A stretch of 64,000 nucleotides of DNA from Roseibium sp. TrichSKD4 (GCF_000148725.1 NZ_GL476307.1:62001-126000), one strand, 5' to 3'. Numbered from the stretch's first letter, positions 27,195 through 38,595 are shown. Notes: a model not told the origin generated them from the sequence alone. A program made the numbers and translations.

Positions 27195-28298
27195 TCAGAC
27201 TTTAGCGCCCTTCTTCCCTGACCCGAGAACGCCACTGTTGGTGCTGTCTAACGGCCAGCGTGGGCGGGGCGACAGGCCCATGTCGTCAACCGGCCCCAAT
27301 TGCAGGCGCTCCAATCCGGCCCAGGCAATCATGGCGGCGTTGTCCGTACACAAGGAAAGTGGCGGAGCTATGAAACGTGCTCCCGCGTCGTCTGTTGTTT
27401 GAAGCAACGCTGCGCGGATTTCCTGATTGGCTGCTACCCCACCTGCCACCACAAGAACCGGAGGCGTGTTGATGTGACGCTCTTTAAAGAGGTTCAACGC
27501 GCGTTTTGTTCTGGCTGAGAGCACATCGGACACGGCCGTTTGAAAGCCGGCGCACAAGTCGGCGATGGTTTGATCGTCAACGGGTTCCAGTTTCTTGGCT
27601 TGGGTGCGGACGGCGGTTTTTAGTCCGGCAAAGGACATGTCGAGACTGGGGCGATCCAGCAAGGGCCGAGGCAGGGCGAAACGCTTTCGATCGCCGGATT
27701 TTGCCTGCCGTTCCACGTTTGGGCCTCCCGGATAAGGCAGGCCAAGCAGTTTGGCTGTCTTGTCGAAAGCTTCTCCGATGGCATCGTCAATCGTTGTGCC
27801 GAGGCGCTCGTAATCACCTACACCGCGCACAAGCAAAAACTGGCTGTGTCCGCCGGACACAAGCAGCAAGAGGAACGGGAACTCCACATCATCGGTCAAG
27901 CGTGCTGTCAGCGCATGGCCTTCCAGATGGTTGACGCCAATGATTGGCTTGCCTGCGGCCATGGCAATGGCTTTTGCGGTCATGAAGCCGACAATGACTC
28001 CGCCGATCAGACCTGGGCCTGCGGTGGCTGCAACTGCGTCAATATCATCCCAGCCACATCTGGCCTCATCCATCGCCTCCTTGACGATGTGGTCCAGAAT
28101 TTCGATATGAGCTCTGGCAGCAATTTCGGGCACCACACCGCCAAAGGCGCAGTGTTCGTCAATCTGCGAGCGAATGACATTCGACAAGACGGCTTTCTCG
28201 GACGGGCCACGGACAACAGCTGCTGCGGTTTCGTCACAACTGGTCTCAATGCCCAAAACGGTGAACTGGTTTCCGGTTCCTGGATCGGTTGAAGTCAT
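27195..28298 (-). CDS. tsaD: tRNA N6-threonylcarbamoyladenosine synthase subunit TsaD
   Basis: About 367 residues. Transfers the threonylcarbamoyl group to A37 of ANN-decoding tRNAs, with TsaB and TsaE. The iron/zinc motif HLEGH ([12 protein letters not shown] near 115), the nucleotide-binding [15 protein letters not shown] start and the [10 protein letters not shown] segment are all present. Two starts are possible (28337 and 28298); the shorter is preferred because the extra 13 residues look unconserved. Divergent from hemC across about 110 bases. It leads the NUDIX-gpsA-YciI-EVE-methyltransferase run. Confidence 0.96.
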   Translation of the reverse strand: MTSTDPGTGNQFTVLGIETSCDETAAAVVRGPSEKAVLSNVIRSQIDEHCAFGGVVPEIAARAHIEILDHIVKEAMDEARCGWDDIDAVAATAGPGLIGGVIVGFMTAKAIAMAAGKPIIGVNHLEGHALTARLTDDVEFPFLLLLVSGGHSQFLLVRGVGDYERLGTTIDDAIGEAFDKTAKLLGLPYPGGPNVERQAKSGDRKRFALPRPLLDRPSLDMSFAGLKTAVRTQAKKLEPVDDQTIADLCAGFQTAVSDVLSARTKRALNLFKERHINTPPVLVVAGGVAANQEIRAALLQTTDDAGARFIAPPLSLCTDNAAMIAWAGLERLQLGPVDDMGLSPRPRWPLDSTNSGVLGSGKKGAKV

Positions 28299-28407
28299 GG
28301 GCTCGCTAAGTTGGTCCTTGGAATAAGTGATTGGCATTTCATTTGCCGGGAGCAGATGAAGTGGTTAGACATGCCACAGGTTCGACGTAACATCGGGATG
28401 AATTACC

Positions 28408-29331
28408 TTGCAATCAACTCTTTTGCGAATTGGAACACGCGGCAGTCAACTCGCACTCGCGCAGGCACATGAAACCAGAGATCGTTTGATGGCAGCTCAC
28501 GGTTTGCCGGAAGACGCATTTGAGATTGTTGTGGTCAAGACATCCGGTGATCAGATACAGGATCGTCCGCTTTCCGAAGTTGGTGGCAAAGGCCTTTTCA
28601 CCAAGGAAATTGAGGACATGCTTCTGGATGGGTCTCTCGATCTGGCCGTGCACTCCTCCAAAGACATGCCAACCGTTCTACCCGCAGGTTTGGACATCAC
28701 TGCGTTTTTGCCGCGTGAAGATGTTCGCGATGCGTTTATTTCGCCAAAAGCCAAAACCTTGCGCGACTTGCCGCATGGCGCAGTTGTTGGGTCCAGCTCG
28801 CTGCGCCGTCAGGCGATGGTCAAACGCCTGCGACCAGATATTGACGTTGTGATGTATCGCGGCAATGTGCAAACCCGGCTCAGAAAATTGGATGAGGGTG
28901 TCGTCGATGCAACCTTGCTTGCCCATGCCGGTCTGAAGCGTCTTGGTCTTGGCGATGTCGTCACCAGCGTCATTGAAGCGGATGATTTTGTGCCAGCGGT
29001 TGGGCAAGGAGCCATTTGCCTTGAAAGCCGTCTGGATGATGAGAAAACCAACGGTTTGCTGAGTGCAATCAATGATCCTGAAACCCGTGTCCGCCTCGAA
29101 GCTGAACGCGCGTTTTTGGGCGTTCTTGATGGGACGTGCAGAACGCCGATTGGCGGACTTGCAACTGTCGACGGCGATACGCTTACCCTGAAAGGCGTTA
29201 TTTTGAAGCCAGACGGATCGCAAATGCATGAAGTCGAGCACTCAGGATCGGTTCAGGACGCAGAGGCCATTGGCCTTGCTGCAGGTGAAGAGCTAAAATC
29301 CAAGGCTGGACCCAACTTTCTGACGAGTTAG
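28408..29331 (+). CDS. hemC: Porphobilinogen deaminase
   Basis: 307 residues. Polymerises four porphobilinogens into hydroxymethylbilane. [14 protein letters not shown] at 7-20, [16 protein letters not shown] near 65 and SSLRRQAM near 131 are diagnostic, and the cofactor-attaching Cys is in [11 protein letters not shown] near 240. The start is a TTG at 28408 with GGGATGA about 9 bases before it; the nearby ATG is in another frame. First gene of hemC-hemD-Mic60-hemY. Confidence 0.96.
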   Translation: MQSTLLRIGTRGSQLALAQAHETRDRLMAAHGLPEDAFEIVVVKTSGDQIQDRPLSEVGGKGLFTKEIEDMLLDGSLDLAVHSSKDMPTVLPAGLDITAFLPREDVRDAFISPKAKTLRDLPHGAVVGSSSLRRQAMVKRLRPDIDVVMYRGNVQTRLRKLDEGVVDATLLAHAGLKRLGLGDVVTSVIEADDFVPAVGQGAICLESRLDDEKTNGLLSAINDPETRVRLEAERAFLGVLDGTCRTPIGGLATVDGDTLTLKGVILKPDGSQMHEVEHSGSVQDAEAIGLAAGEELKSKAGPNFLTS

Positions 29332-29344
29332 AGCTCGCTGGCGC

Positions 29345-30052
29345 ATGAAATTTCTGGTCACACGCCCCTTGCCGGATTGCCACCGAACGGCTGCGAAACT
29401 GCGGGCGTTCGGGCATGAGGCGGTTGAAGAGCCGATGCTCACGCTGCGTGTGACCCTGCCGACCGATTTGCCCGCCAAGGATTACAGCGGAGTTGTCGTT
29501 ACCAGTGCGCGGGTTGCCGATGTTCTTACAGTTTCACCAATTGCAGAGCGGTTGAAACATCTGCCGGTCTTTGCAGTCGGGGACCGCTCCGCGCACGCGA
29601 TGCAAGAAGCGGGGTGGCAGGATGTTCGTTCAGCCCAAGGGGCTGTTGATGATCTCGAACGCTTGATACTGGATCATAAGCCCGTCGGTCCTTTGCTTTA
29701 TCTCGCAGCGCGGGATCGCGCCGGGGGTCTGGAAAATGTCCTCGGTAAGGCGGGCCTTTCCTGTGATCTGGTTGAAGCCTACGCGATGGAGCCTGTTGCA
29801 TGCCTGTCGGCCCGGGTCGCAGACGACATCAAGGCAGGGCGTTATGATGGCGTGCTGATTTACTCGGCAAGAACAGGCGAAACGTTTCTGAAAGCAGCAC
29901 AAATGACAGGTGTTGCAGATGCCCTGCGTGATGTTCCCGTTTATGCCATTTCACAATCTGCGGGACATTCACTCGAAGGTTGGACTTGTGTGATCGCACC
30001 TGCAGTGCCAACTGAAGAAGCGTTGCTCAATATTGCCTTAAATCCACATTAG
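29345..30052 (+). CDS. hemD: Uroporphyrinogen-III synthase
   Basis: 235 residues with the two-lobed HemD pattern: VTRPLPDCHRTAAKLRAFGH at the start, VVTSARVADV near 50, VGDRSAHAMQEAGW near 77 and the second lobe from YDGVLIYSARTGETFL near 160. Cyclises hydroxymethylbilane with inversion of ring D. Sequence identity in this family is low, so the call rests partly on position 13 bases after hemC. Confidence 0.93.
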   Translation: MKFLVTRPLPDCHRTAAKLRAFGHEAVEEPMLTLRVTLPTDLPAKDYSGVVVTSARVADVLTVSPIAERLKHLPVFAVGDRSAHAMQEAGWQDVRSAQGAVDDLERLILDHKPVGPLLYLAARDRAGGLENVLGKAGLSCDLVEAYAMEPVACLSARVADDIKAGRYDGVLIYSARTGETFLKAAQMTGVADALRDVPVYAISQSAGHSLEGWTCVIAPAVPTEEALLNIALNPH

Positions 30053-30168
30053 GCCATTGAAGGGTAGCGGCTTGTTACCGCAGCGCATAAAAGAATTTGC
30101 ATCGTCTGTTTCGCTTGGTAAGCGAATGTATATAGTAGCCCGTGTCGGGTAGGTCTGGAGGAAGACAG

Positions 30169-32082
30169 ATGACATCGGATAAAGACACTTCGAAAAAACC
30201 GGGATCGTCTGCGGGATCGGAGTCAAATAAGTCGTCCGGACCTGAAAAAGACACTAGTGCCACGGCCAAGCCAACACCTGCAGCAGCAGGTGGCGGGAAA
30301 AAACGCCCGGTTACAATTGATTTGAAGCCCGAGAAAGTTGAGGCGAAGTCGGCAGAAGCAAAGCCCGAGGGCGCTGTAAAGACCACACCTTCCGTTGGAA
30401 AAGCCAACGAGCAAAAGCCAGATGCCAAAGCCAGCCAAGCAGCTAAGTCGGGCGCAGCATCAGAATCGAAGGGCTCAGACGAGACACCTGAAAAAGATGC
30501 GGCCAAGGATGTAGTGAAGAAGGATGAGGCAAAGGCCGATCCCAAAGCAGCCTCTGCAGAGAAATCGGCTGCTACGTCCAGCACCGCAAAGCCAACTGAT
30601 GCCAAGTCGGAGCAGATGACCGGTCCGTCACTGTCCTCATCCACGTCTTCGACTTCCAGTTTTTCTGGAAAGCAGGAGCCTGCTCCCGCCAAAACAGGTG
30701 TGGGAGTTGGCGGTCTACTGGCTGCTGCTGTGGTTGGAGGCTGGGTGTCACTTGGCGGCGCTTACTTGCTCCTCAACAACGGCCTGTTGCCGCTCCAGCC
30801 CGCGAACCAACAAGCAACTGCTGAGGATGCTGGCGACGAGAGCAGTGCGACTGAGGCGCTGATTGCGGACCTGCAAAGCAAAGTCAGCGAAATTTCGCAG
30901 ATAGTCAGCGACAGCAATCCATCGGATTTGATTACTGTGCTAAATGGCCGTCTGGCCGAGCTTGAAAAGACAGCCGGTGACGCAGTTCAGCAAGCAGGGG
31001 AGGATTTTGGTCCGGCAATTGAGGATCTGAAAGCGTCCCTTGAAACCCTGAAAACCGAGGTTGCCGAACGCGGTGCGGTTGTTGTCGATGACGCTGAAAA
31101 TGCGATCGACACGGCAATCATCGACCCGCTTAAAGAACAGATCGAGAGCTTGTCCAAAGCGGTTGAGGACCTCAAGGGTCAATCAAGTGACGACGCAGGT
31201 GCCGCGGATGTACTGAAGGTGGAAATCAACGCGCTTTCAGAAAAGCTTGCAACTGCAGAAGGGAAGCTTGACGAGGTGTCTGGTCAGTTTTCGACCCAGC
31301 TCACAAAGGTAAATGACCGTCTGCAAAATGCTGAGACCACCGCGAAGGCCGCGCAAACAGCAGTTTCAACGTCTGACACGTCGCTCAAGACCCTTGCCGA
31401 CAGTCAGGCGAGGGCTGCAGAAACACTGTCCAGTCTGTCTTCTGATATCGAAAGCGTTGGCAAGGCGAGCAATGCTGCTCAGGAAGCTCTACGAGGCGAG
31501 CTGTCGGCCCTGTCAGATCGGTTGGCTGCAGTGGAAGCAACCATGGGAGACGCGACAGCACGGGAGCTGGCGGCACGGGCGCTTTCCGTTTCGGCGCTGA
31601 AATCGGCCGTTGATTCCGGTCGGCCCTATGAGACAGAACTTGCAGCGGTCAAGGCCGGGCTTTCCGCTGATACGGATGTGGCTGCGCTCGAAGCACATGC
31701 CAAGACCGGAGTTGCCCCCACTTCTGTTCTCATCGCCGAGTTTCCAGCTGTTGCCAGACAAATCCATGGCTCATTCGGCAAGGCAAAGCCTGAAGAAGAT
31801 GTGCTTGATAGTCTTTGGTCCAGTGCGCGCTCCATTGTGAGCGTTCGCGGGCCGGGAGATGTCAGCGGAAGCGGACCTGATGCGGCGCTGCGGCGGATGG
31901 AAAACGCGGTGGCAAAGGGAAACCTTTCCGCTGCCATTGACGCGTTCGGTGAATTGCCGGAAAGCGCACAGGCTGTTGGCGCAGGCTGGGTGGAGCGGGC
32001 GAAAGCCCGGGTGCAAATTGATGCGTTGACCGATAAGGCGTCTCAGGACGTTTTGGCGGGTCTTGCGCGCAAAGACAGTTGA
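30169..32082 (+). CDS. Bacterial Mic60/mitofilin-family inner membrane protein
   Basis: 637 residues. A Lys/Ala/Ser-rich disordered N-terminus (1-170) precedes one membrane helix (about 176-203, GGLLAAAVVGGWVSLGGAYL), a long coiled coil (about 220-445) and a C-terminal helical domain (about 450-635) with the mitofilin-type pattern. Alphaproteobacterial Mic60 bends or tethers the inner membrane and is commonly encoded beside heme genes, as here after hemD. GGAGG lies 7 bases before the ATG at 30169; the longer frame from 30142 lacks support. Confidence 0.88.
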   Translation: MTSDKDTSKKPGSSAGSESNKSSGPEKDTSATAKPTPAAAGGGKKRPVTIDLKPEKVEAKSAEAKPEGAVKTTPSVGKANEQKPDAKASQAAKSGAASESKGSDETPEKDAAKDVVKKDEAKADPKAASAEKSAATSSTAKPTDAKSEQMTGPSLSSSTSSTSSFSGKQEPAPAKTGVGVGGLLAAAVVGGWVSLGGAYLLLNNGLLPLQPANQQATAEDAGDESSATEALIADLQSKVSEISQIVSDSNPSDLITVLNGRLAELEKTAGDAVQQAGEDFGPAIEDLKASLETLKTEVAERGAVVVDDAENAIDTAIIDPLKEQIESLSKAVEDLKGQSSDDAGAADVLKVEINALSEKLATAEGKLDEVSGQFSTQLTKVNDRLQNAETTAKAAQTAVSTSDTSLKTLADSQARAAETLSSLSSDIESVGKASNAAQEALRGELSALSDRLAAVEATMGDATARELAARALSVSALKSAVDSGRPYETELAAVKAGLSADTDVAALEAHAKTGVAPTSVLIAEFPAVARQIHGSFGKAKPEEDVLDSLWSSARSIVSVRGPGDVSGSGPDAALRRMENAVAKGNLSAAIDAFGELPESAQAVGAGWVERAKARVQIDALTDKASQDVLAGLARKDS

Positions 32083-32166
32083 TGAAACCGGCTCGGGCCC
32101 TGGTCTGAGCAATCGGGATACCACAAGACCGGCAGAAGGCCGGCACGACAATCGGGAGCGACCTGC

Positions 32167-34137
32167 ATGATCCGCGTCCTTGTATTTTTTGCCCTCCTGT
32201 TTGCGGTGGCGCTTGGCGCTGCCAGGATGGCGGACTTGCCCGGCGTAGTTTCCATCAGCTGGGATGGTTATGTTTGGGAGCAGCCTCCGGTCGTAGTGGC
32301 CGTTGTTCTGGCATCGCTTCTGGCGGCTTTCCTGTTTGTCGTTTGGGTGATCCGGGTCATTCTCAACTCACCCAAAATTGCAACACGGTTCTTTCGTCAA
32401 CGGCGCAAGGACAAGGGGTATCAGTCCCTGTCGCAAGGTTTGATCGCGCTGGGCACGGGCAATGCAAAGCTGGCCCGCCGTCATGCTCTGGATGCGGACA
32501 AGTTCTTCTCTGATGAACCGGCGACCAAACTTCTTCTGGCACAAACTGCGCAACTGGCGGGCAAGGACGAAGAAGCCCGCAAGCGTTTTGAAGACATGCT
32601 GGCTGATCCGCAGACACGGTCCCTCGGCCTGCATGGCCTCTTTATTGAGGCTGAAAAACAAGGTGAGCCGGCTGCAGCCCGTCATTATGCAGAAGAAGCT
32701 GTCAAGGCCGTGCCGGGTCTTGAGTGGGCGGGCAATGCAGTGCTTGGCTATCAGGCGGTTGCAAGCGATTGGGAACAGGCGCTGCAAAGTCTTGAACGCA
32801 ATTATTCTGCCAAACTTCTGGACAAAAAGTCCTACCGCCGCCAGCGGGCCGTGATTTTGACCGCGCATGCCCGGCAGCTCGAAGATCAGGATCCTGACAA
32901 GGCTTTCGCAAACGCAAAGGAAGCTCATGGTCTGGCGCAAAACCTTGTTCCGGCCGCGACAATCGCTGCGCGTTTGGCGACCCGCCGCGGGGATATCCGC
33001 AAGGCATCCAAGATGCTGGAGACCACATGGCGGCTGGCCCCGCATCCAGAGCTTGCTGATGCCTATGCACATGTCCGGTCCGGGGATTCTGCAATTGACC
33101 GTTTGAAGCGTGTAAAGGCTCTGGCCGGTCAACGCACGAATACGGCTGTAGGAGCCTTGGCGATTGCCCGGGCGGCCATGGAAGCGCGCGAGTTTGACGA
33201 AGCCCGCGAACAAATGAAAAAAGTTCTTCGGTCCGAGCCCACACGTGGTGCGTTCATGATGATGGCCGAGGTGGAAGAACTGGAACATGGTAATCGTGGC
33301 CGCATGCGCGAATGGCTTGCCAAGGCGGTCAATGCGCCGCTGGACAAGGCATGGATTGCAGATGGCGTGGTGCAGGCTGAATGGGCCGCCGTCTCTCCGG
33401 TAACGGGCCAACTGGATGCCTTTGAATGGGCAACGCCAAACAATGTCGAGCGTGAAACACAGGTGATCGAAGACAGCTTGTTTGAAGCGCCGCAGATCAT
33501 GGCCCAACCAGCGCCGACTGCTGAGCTTGGGGACGATATAGTGGACGTCGATCCGGCTGAAAACGCCAAGGTGGTGAACCCGCCGCAGGAACCAAAAGAG
33601 CCGTCAAAAGCTGAGTCCAGTGTTTCGGAAGCAGAATCCAAACCAGAAACGGATACCTCATCTGCCTCCGAACCGACCAAGGACGCGGAAGCAGCGGCAG
33701 AACCGGCTGCGGACAAGACGCCTCCAGCAACCGTTGTTCCTGAGCGAACAGGTCTGGAAGGAACGATCGATGATGCGGCGATCTCTCCAAAACTGAAAGA
33801 TCTTCCAGATGCGCCTGCAGAAGCTCACGCTCCGAAAGCTGCCGAAACTCCACCAGAGGCCACATCCACACCCGCTGATGACAAAGCGGACACAAGTTCA
33901 TCTTCAAGTGAAGCCGCTCCGGAGAAGGCTGACGCTGCCAAGACTGCTGAAGCCTCCAAGGCAGAGGCCGATGTGAAGGTGGAAAGTGCCGACACTCCGT
34001 CAAAGGACGGCAATGGCGAGGCGGAAAAGGACCTGAAAAAACCGATTGAGTTTGCGTTTGACCGGATGCCGGATGATCCGGGTCCAGAGGATGATGACGA
34101 ACCGAAAAAGGCAACGCGCCCAAGGTTCTTCAACTAG
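32167..34137 (+). CDS. hemY: HemY N-terminal domain / TPR membrane protein
   Basis: 656 residues. Two membrane helices (about 2-22 and 40-64) form the HemY_N domain with the FRQRRKDKGYQSLSQGLIAL junction, followed by TPR-like helices to about residue 430. The last 220 residues are a Glu/Ala/Ser/Pro-rich disordered acidic tail, much longer than in enterobacterial HemY. Its exact role in heme metabolism is unsettled; it is not the protoporphyrinogen oxidase also named HemY. CGGGAG precedes the ATG. Last gene of the heme/Mic60 block. Confidence 0.9.
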   Translation: MIRVLVFFALLFAVALGAARMADLPGVVSISWDGYVWEQPPVVVAVVLASLLAAFLFVVWVIRVILNSPKIATRFFRQRRKDKGYQSLSQGLIALGTGNAKLARRHALDADKFFSDEPATKLLLAQTAQLAGKDEEARKRFEDMLADPQTRSLGLHGLFIEAEKQGEPAAARHYAEEAVKAVPGLEWAGNAVLGYQAVASDWEQALQSLERNYSAKLLDKKSYRRQRAVILTAHARQLEDQDPDKAFANAKEAHGLAQNLVPAATIAARLATRRGDIRKASKMLETTWRLAPHPELADAYAHVRSGDSAIDRLKRVKALAGQRTNTAVGALAIARAAMEAREFDEAREQMKKVLRSEPTRGAFMMMAEVEELEHGNRGRMREWLAKAVNAPLDKAWIADGVVQAEWAAVSPVTGQLDAFEWATPNNVERETQVIEDSLFEAPQIMAQPAPTAELGDDIVDVDPAENAKVVNPPQEPKEPSKAESSVSEAESKPETDTSSASEPTKDAEAAAEPAADKTPPATVVPERTGLEGTIDDAAISPKLKDLPDAPAEAHAPKAAETPPEATSTPADDKADTSSSSSEAAPEKADAAKTAEASKAEADVKVESADTPSKDGNGEAEKDLKKPIEFAFDRMPDDPGPEDDDEPKKATRPRFFN

Positions 34138-34287
34138 CCGAGTGAGAGGAGAACCCTCCCGTATACTATCTGGATTTTCGGGCTGAAACGCTCTTGCATC
34201 TTTTGAAGCGCTCCGTTATCAACCGCTTCAATCATGATCCGGCTGCGGATCTGGCGCTTTCGCGCCCGGACAGTATACTTGTCCCAA

Positions 34288-34363
34288 GCCGCTTTAGCTC
34301 AGTTGGTAGAGCACATCATTCGTAATGATGGGGTCACGTGTTCGAGTCACGTAAGCGGCACCA
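34288..34363 (+). tRNA. tRNA-Thr (anticodon CGT)
   Basis: A 76-base cloverleaf folds cleanly: acceptor GCCGCTT with AAGCGGC, D-arm GCTC/GAGC, anticodon arm CATCA/TGATG with loop TTCGTAA, and T-arm ACGTG/CACGT with loop TTCGAGT. The anticodon CGT at 34321-34323 reads ACG threonine codons. The 3' CCA is encoded. No duplicated 3' end was seen nearby, so there is no sign of an element integrated here. Confidence 0.97.
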
Positions 34364-34451
34364 TATTCTGGCGCTACCGCCCTTCGGGCTGCTTGAGCGC
34401 AGTTCTCCCTCTAGTTCGATAGACCAAATCTACCGTCTGAATGTGTTTCTA

Positions 34452-35052
34452 TTAGAGAGAGTCTACAAACGCTCTAATTCCATTAAGTAGCATTTGAACG
34501 GATAGAATAACCAAGATCATTCCCATCAGGCGTTCGAGCGCGTTTGACATTTTGGGTCCCAGGTAACCCAAGATAAAAGGTGATGCGATCAGTATAATTG
34601 ATGTGAAGCCCCATGCGCCAAAAAGTGCGATCGCAGATTGTGTGGTATTGCCGGGATTGCTTGAACTGCATAAGCAGAAGCACTGCTATCACAGAAGGTC
34701 CGGCAACCAATGGCATGGCTAATGGCACAATAAAAGGCTCATCCATTGCCTCTGGTGCATCAGCGATTTTGACTGCTGGAAAGATCATTTTCAAGGAAAT
34801 CATAAATAGCAGGACTCCACCTGCAATACTGAGTGCGTATTGAGTGAGCCCCAGATAGCTGAGTATCTTTTCTCCCGCTATGAGAAAGCCAATTAGAAAT
34901 ACTAAAGCAAATACAAGCTCGCGAAATATTATCCAGGCTCGGCGTTTTTTTGTATGGGCTGACAAGATGCTGTTAAATACAAGTGCATTCCCGAAAGGGT
35001 CAAGAATGAGTATTAGGATCGTTGCAGTTTTTACTACTTCTTGCCAGTCCAT
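34452..35052 (-). pseudogene. MarC/NAAT family membrane protein, frameshifted
   Basis: The N-terminal part (ATILILILDPFGNALVFNS, then helices through AMPLVAGPSVIAVLLLM) is a clear MarC protein. At about 34661-34671 the frame slips: the annotated-looking tail FKQSRQYHTIC is nonsense, whereas the other frame reads SSNPGNTTQSAIALFGAWG and two more helices to a stop at 34452. One extra base restores about 199 residues, the family norm. Function of MarC proteins is poorly known. The surrounding sequence is AT-rich. Real decay or base-calling error cannot be told apart here. Confidence 0.85.
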
Positions 35053-35355
35053 TTGAATTCTCTCAGATATATGAAAGAATACCCTATTCTTTGTTTATTG
35101 ATTTTGGAAATATATATTTTGGATATTCCGTAGAGTTAGAATGTTTTTGTTTCCTGCGGATTGAGCGAAGATTCCCAATAGATTTTCATGTATGGTCAAA
35201 TATCTTGTGATTGATTGCCTATTAACATCCGTGGACAGCGTAGTCGAAACAAAAGCGACGCGGTTGTCGGTTTCAGAATGACACGATCGAAGCCGCTTCG
35301 TTGAGAACGCGGGAAAGACACACGTTCTCTCTTTGTGACTTAGTGTTTTGACATC
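35053..35355. other. Intergenic region between marC and fghA
   Basis: About 300 bases, AT-rich in its first two thirds. I see no gene or RNA. A 7-base inverted repeat (GAGAACG and CGTTCTC at 35303-35329) is the only structure; it has no T-run and its role is unknown. It should hold the marC promoter. Confidence 0.5.
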
Positions 35356-36195
35356 CTAAAGCGCATAGTGGCTGTAAAGCCGCTCTGCGTGCCATGCGAC
35401 GTGGTCGCGGGCGAAGGTGGCGACGAAGTAGTAGGAATGGTCGTAGCCTTCCTGCATGCGCATGACCGACGGCGTGCGGGTCTCTGCCAGGGCTGCGGAG
35501 AAGGCCTCCGGCTTTAGAAGATCCAGGAACTGGTCGCTCGCCCCCTGATCAATCAGGATATCGCTGTGCCAGCCCTTTTCCTTCAAGAGAAACGTGGCGT
35601 CATGCCCTGCCCAGGCAGCTTCATCAGAGCCGAGATAAGCGCCCAGTTGCTTGCGCCCCCAGTCGCTAGCTGCCGGATTGACAATAGGCGCAAAGGCCGA
35701 CACCGACTGATATCGATCCGGATTGGAAAGCGCGATGGTCAAGGCCCCGTGACCGCCCATGGAATGGCCGGTGATGCCGTGCTGGCCAGACAGCGGCAGC
35801 TTTTCAACCAGAAGACCCCGCAACTCCGTGACAATGTAGTCATACATCTTAAAGTGCCTGGCCCACGGCTCCTTCGTGGCGTTGACATAAAAGCCCGCGC
35901 CCTGTCCCAGATCATAGGCCTCGTCATCGGCAACACCCTCGCCCCGCGGGCTGGTGTCGGGGAACACAACAGCCAGACCGAACTCCGCTGCATGCGCCTG
36001 AAGCCCCGCCTTGGTCATGGCGTTCTCGTGGGTGCAGGTCAGGCCGGACAGATACCAAAGGCAGGGAACCGGACCGTCCTTGGCCTGCGGCGGCAGATAG
36101 ACCGCAAAGGTCATGTCACAAGCGCAGGCCTCCGAGGTGTGCCGGTAGACCGACTGAACACCTTCAAAGCAGCGGTTTTCGGACAGAAGCTCCAT
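35356..36195 (-). CDS. fghA: S-formylglutathione hydrolase
   Basis: About 279 residues, esterase-D family alpha/beta hydrolase. Ser is in TGHSMGGHGAL near 147, Asp in ILIDQGASDQFLD near 225 and His in GYDHSYYF near 260. Releases formate and glutathione from S-formylglutathione, the second step of formaldehyde detoxification. A GTG at 36198 and ATG at 36195 are adjacent; the ATG is preferred. It follows the dehydrogenase of the same pathway by about 12 bases. Confidence 0.96.
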   Translation of the reverse strand: MELLSENRCFEGVQSVYRHTSEACACDMTFAVYLPPQAKDGPVPCLWYLSGLTCTHENAMTKAGLQAHAAEFGLAVVFPDTSPRGEGVADDEAYDLGQGAGFYVNATKEPWARHFKMYDYIVTELRGLLVEKLPLSGQHGITGHSMGGHGALTIALSNPDRYQSVSAFAPIVNPAASDWGRKQLGAYLGSDEAAWAGHDATFLLKEKGWHSDILIDQGASDQFLDLLKPEAFSAALAETRTPSVMRMQEGYDHSYYFVATFARDHVAWHAERLYSHYAL

Positions 36196-36207
36196 CACAT
36201 CCCGTCC

Positions 36208-37320
<1,113 letters not shown>

Positions 37321-37617
37321 GAAACTCTCTCCCGTTTGGTTCTTCTTGCCTGCTTGGACGCGGGCTTAATTGTCTGTGACCGACACACTGTGGCGGATAT
37401 TGAACACGCCTTTGAAAGGTGCCGTAGAGGAGGTCTGATTAAAACCTGATTCTATACCAGAGGATAAGCGTATGAACTCATGATGTCTTTGGGAAAATGA
37501 TCGGAATGAATACATTGCTGGCAATGACATAATGGCCGTATAAGAGGTTGTAAAAAATAACAATTAAACAAAGACTTTTCTGTCTCAGAGCCCACATTTT
37601 CTGCACCCGTATCCGAG
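37321..37617. other. Intergenic region with divergent promoters
   Basis: About 300 bases between frmA (minus) and a membrane protein gene (plus). No convincing gene or RNA was found. It must contain the frmA promoter, but I could not pick out a specific operator. Confidence 0.45.
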
Positions 37618-38577
37618 ATGCCGGCTAGTTTTACGTGTATTGCACGAGGCGCTTGCTTGACCTCTTTGGTGTTTGAGCGCTCAATTGTTCTATCATACGA
37701 CGTGTTTCGAGCTAGAGCGGGTTGGCCTTTGGGAAAAGTTGCAAAGCTGGAAGTGTTGAGGCGTTTGCTGCCCCTGTTTCTCGCAGTTTTGGGCCTTGTT
37801 GGTTTTGTGAGCTTTATGACCCCTGTGACGAGTTCGGCTTGCATTGCTGTTGCGATTGGCATTTATGCCGCTTTGCCTTTGCCGCGCGCCCCGGCAGGTG
37901 TCATTCAACCGAACCCAAGTCCGCCCGTTTGGGGCACTGATCTGATCGGATTTCTCGTTGGAGTGCCGTTTCTTGCACTTGCCATGATTGGTTTGTTCAT
38001 GAGTGAATGGACGGGTGGGCGCTGGATGGTCATCCTGATCATCCCCGGTCTGTTTTGTGTTCCGATCTTTCTGATCGCTGTGCGCCATCGCACCAGCTGG
38101 GTCCGGTTTTTCGGCAATGGGTTTGAGTTTGCGGACATGGGGATGAAGACCCGCGTCCGCTATGTTGATCTGCAAAGTGCCAAGATCAGAGAGTGGCAGA
38201 CGGGCAGTGCTCTGGTGAGGGCCATGCTGTCTCTTGGGTCTTTGACCCGGCGGAAGGTTGCGCTTCTATCGGGCACGGATCACAGCCGTACGCTGGTCTT
38301 CACCCGCAAGGACGGAACAGAGTTTGCCGTGTCGTCCGAGGTTATTCCAGATCTGCAACGTATCCTGATTGGTATGGACCGGGCTGGCGTGGACTTGCCG
38401 GACGGTTTCGGTGAGCGGGAACGCAAGAAGATCCGCAAGAAGCGTCAACGGCTTTATCGCGGATCATCTGAGACCACTGTGCAAGAGCTCAGCCCACGCG
38501 AGCAGGCTTTGAAAATTACAGCGATTTTGGAGCAGGCTAAGTTGGACAAGGCCAAAAGCGAAAACCATCAGCCGTGA
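37618..38577 (+). CDS. Membrane protein of unknown function with PH-like soluble part
   Basis: Up to 319 residues. Four hydrophobic segments lie in the first half (LLPLFLAVLGLVGFVSFM; SACIAVAIGIYAALPLP; LIGFLVGVPFLALAMIGLF; WMVILIIPGLFCVPIFL). The second half is soluble: WVRFFGNGFEFADMGMKTRVRYVDLQ resembles the strand pattern of bacterial PH domains, followed by a Lys/Arg-rich tail. The start is uncertain: the first 40 residues are weak and several GTG/TTG codons (to 37762) could serve. No family name can be given. Confidence 0.65.
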   Translation: MPASFTCIARGACLTSLVFERSIVLSYDVFRARAGWPLGKVAKLEVLRRLLPLFLAVLGLVGFVSFMTPVTSSACIAVAIGIYAALPLPRAPAGVIQPNPSPPVWGTDLIGFLVGVPFLALAMIGLFMSEWTGGRWMVILIIPGLFCVPIFLIAVRHRTSWVRFFGNGFEFADMGMKTRVRYVDLQSAKIREWQTGSALVRAMLSLGSLTRRKVALLSGTDHSRTLVFTRKDGTEFAVSSEVIPDLQRILIGMDRAGVDLPDGFGERERKKIRKKRQRLYRGSSETTVQELSPREQALKITAILEQAKLDKAKSENHQP

Positions 38578-38595
38578 TGGGTTCGCTTCCACAGC

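Noticed and set aside
34288-34363. tRNA-Thr as an integration site for a genomic island
   Set aside because: No repeat of the tRNA 3' end and no integrase were seen in the window.
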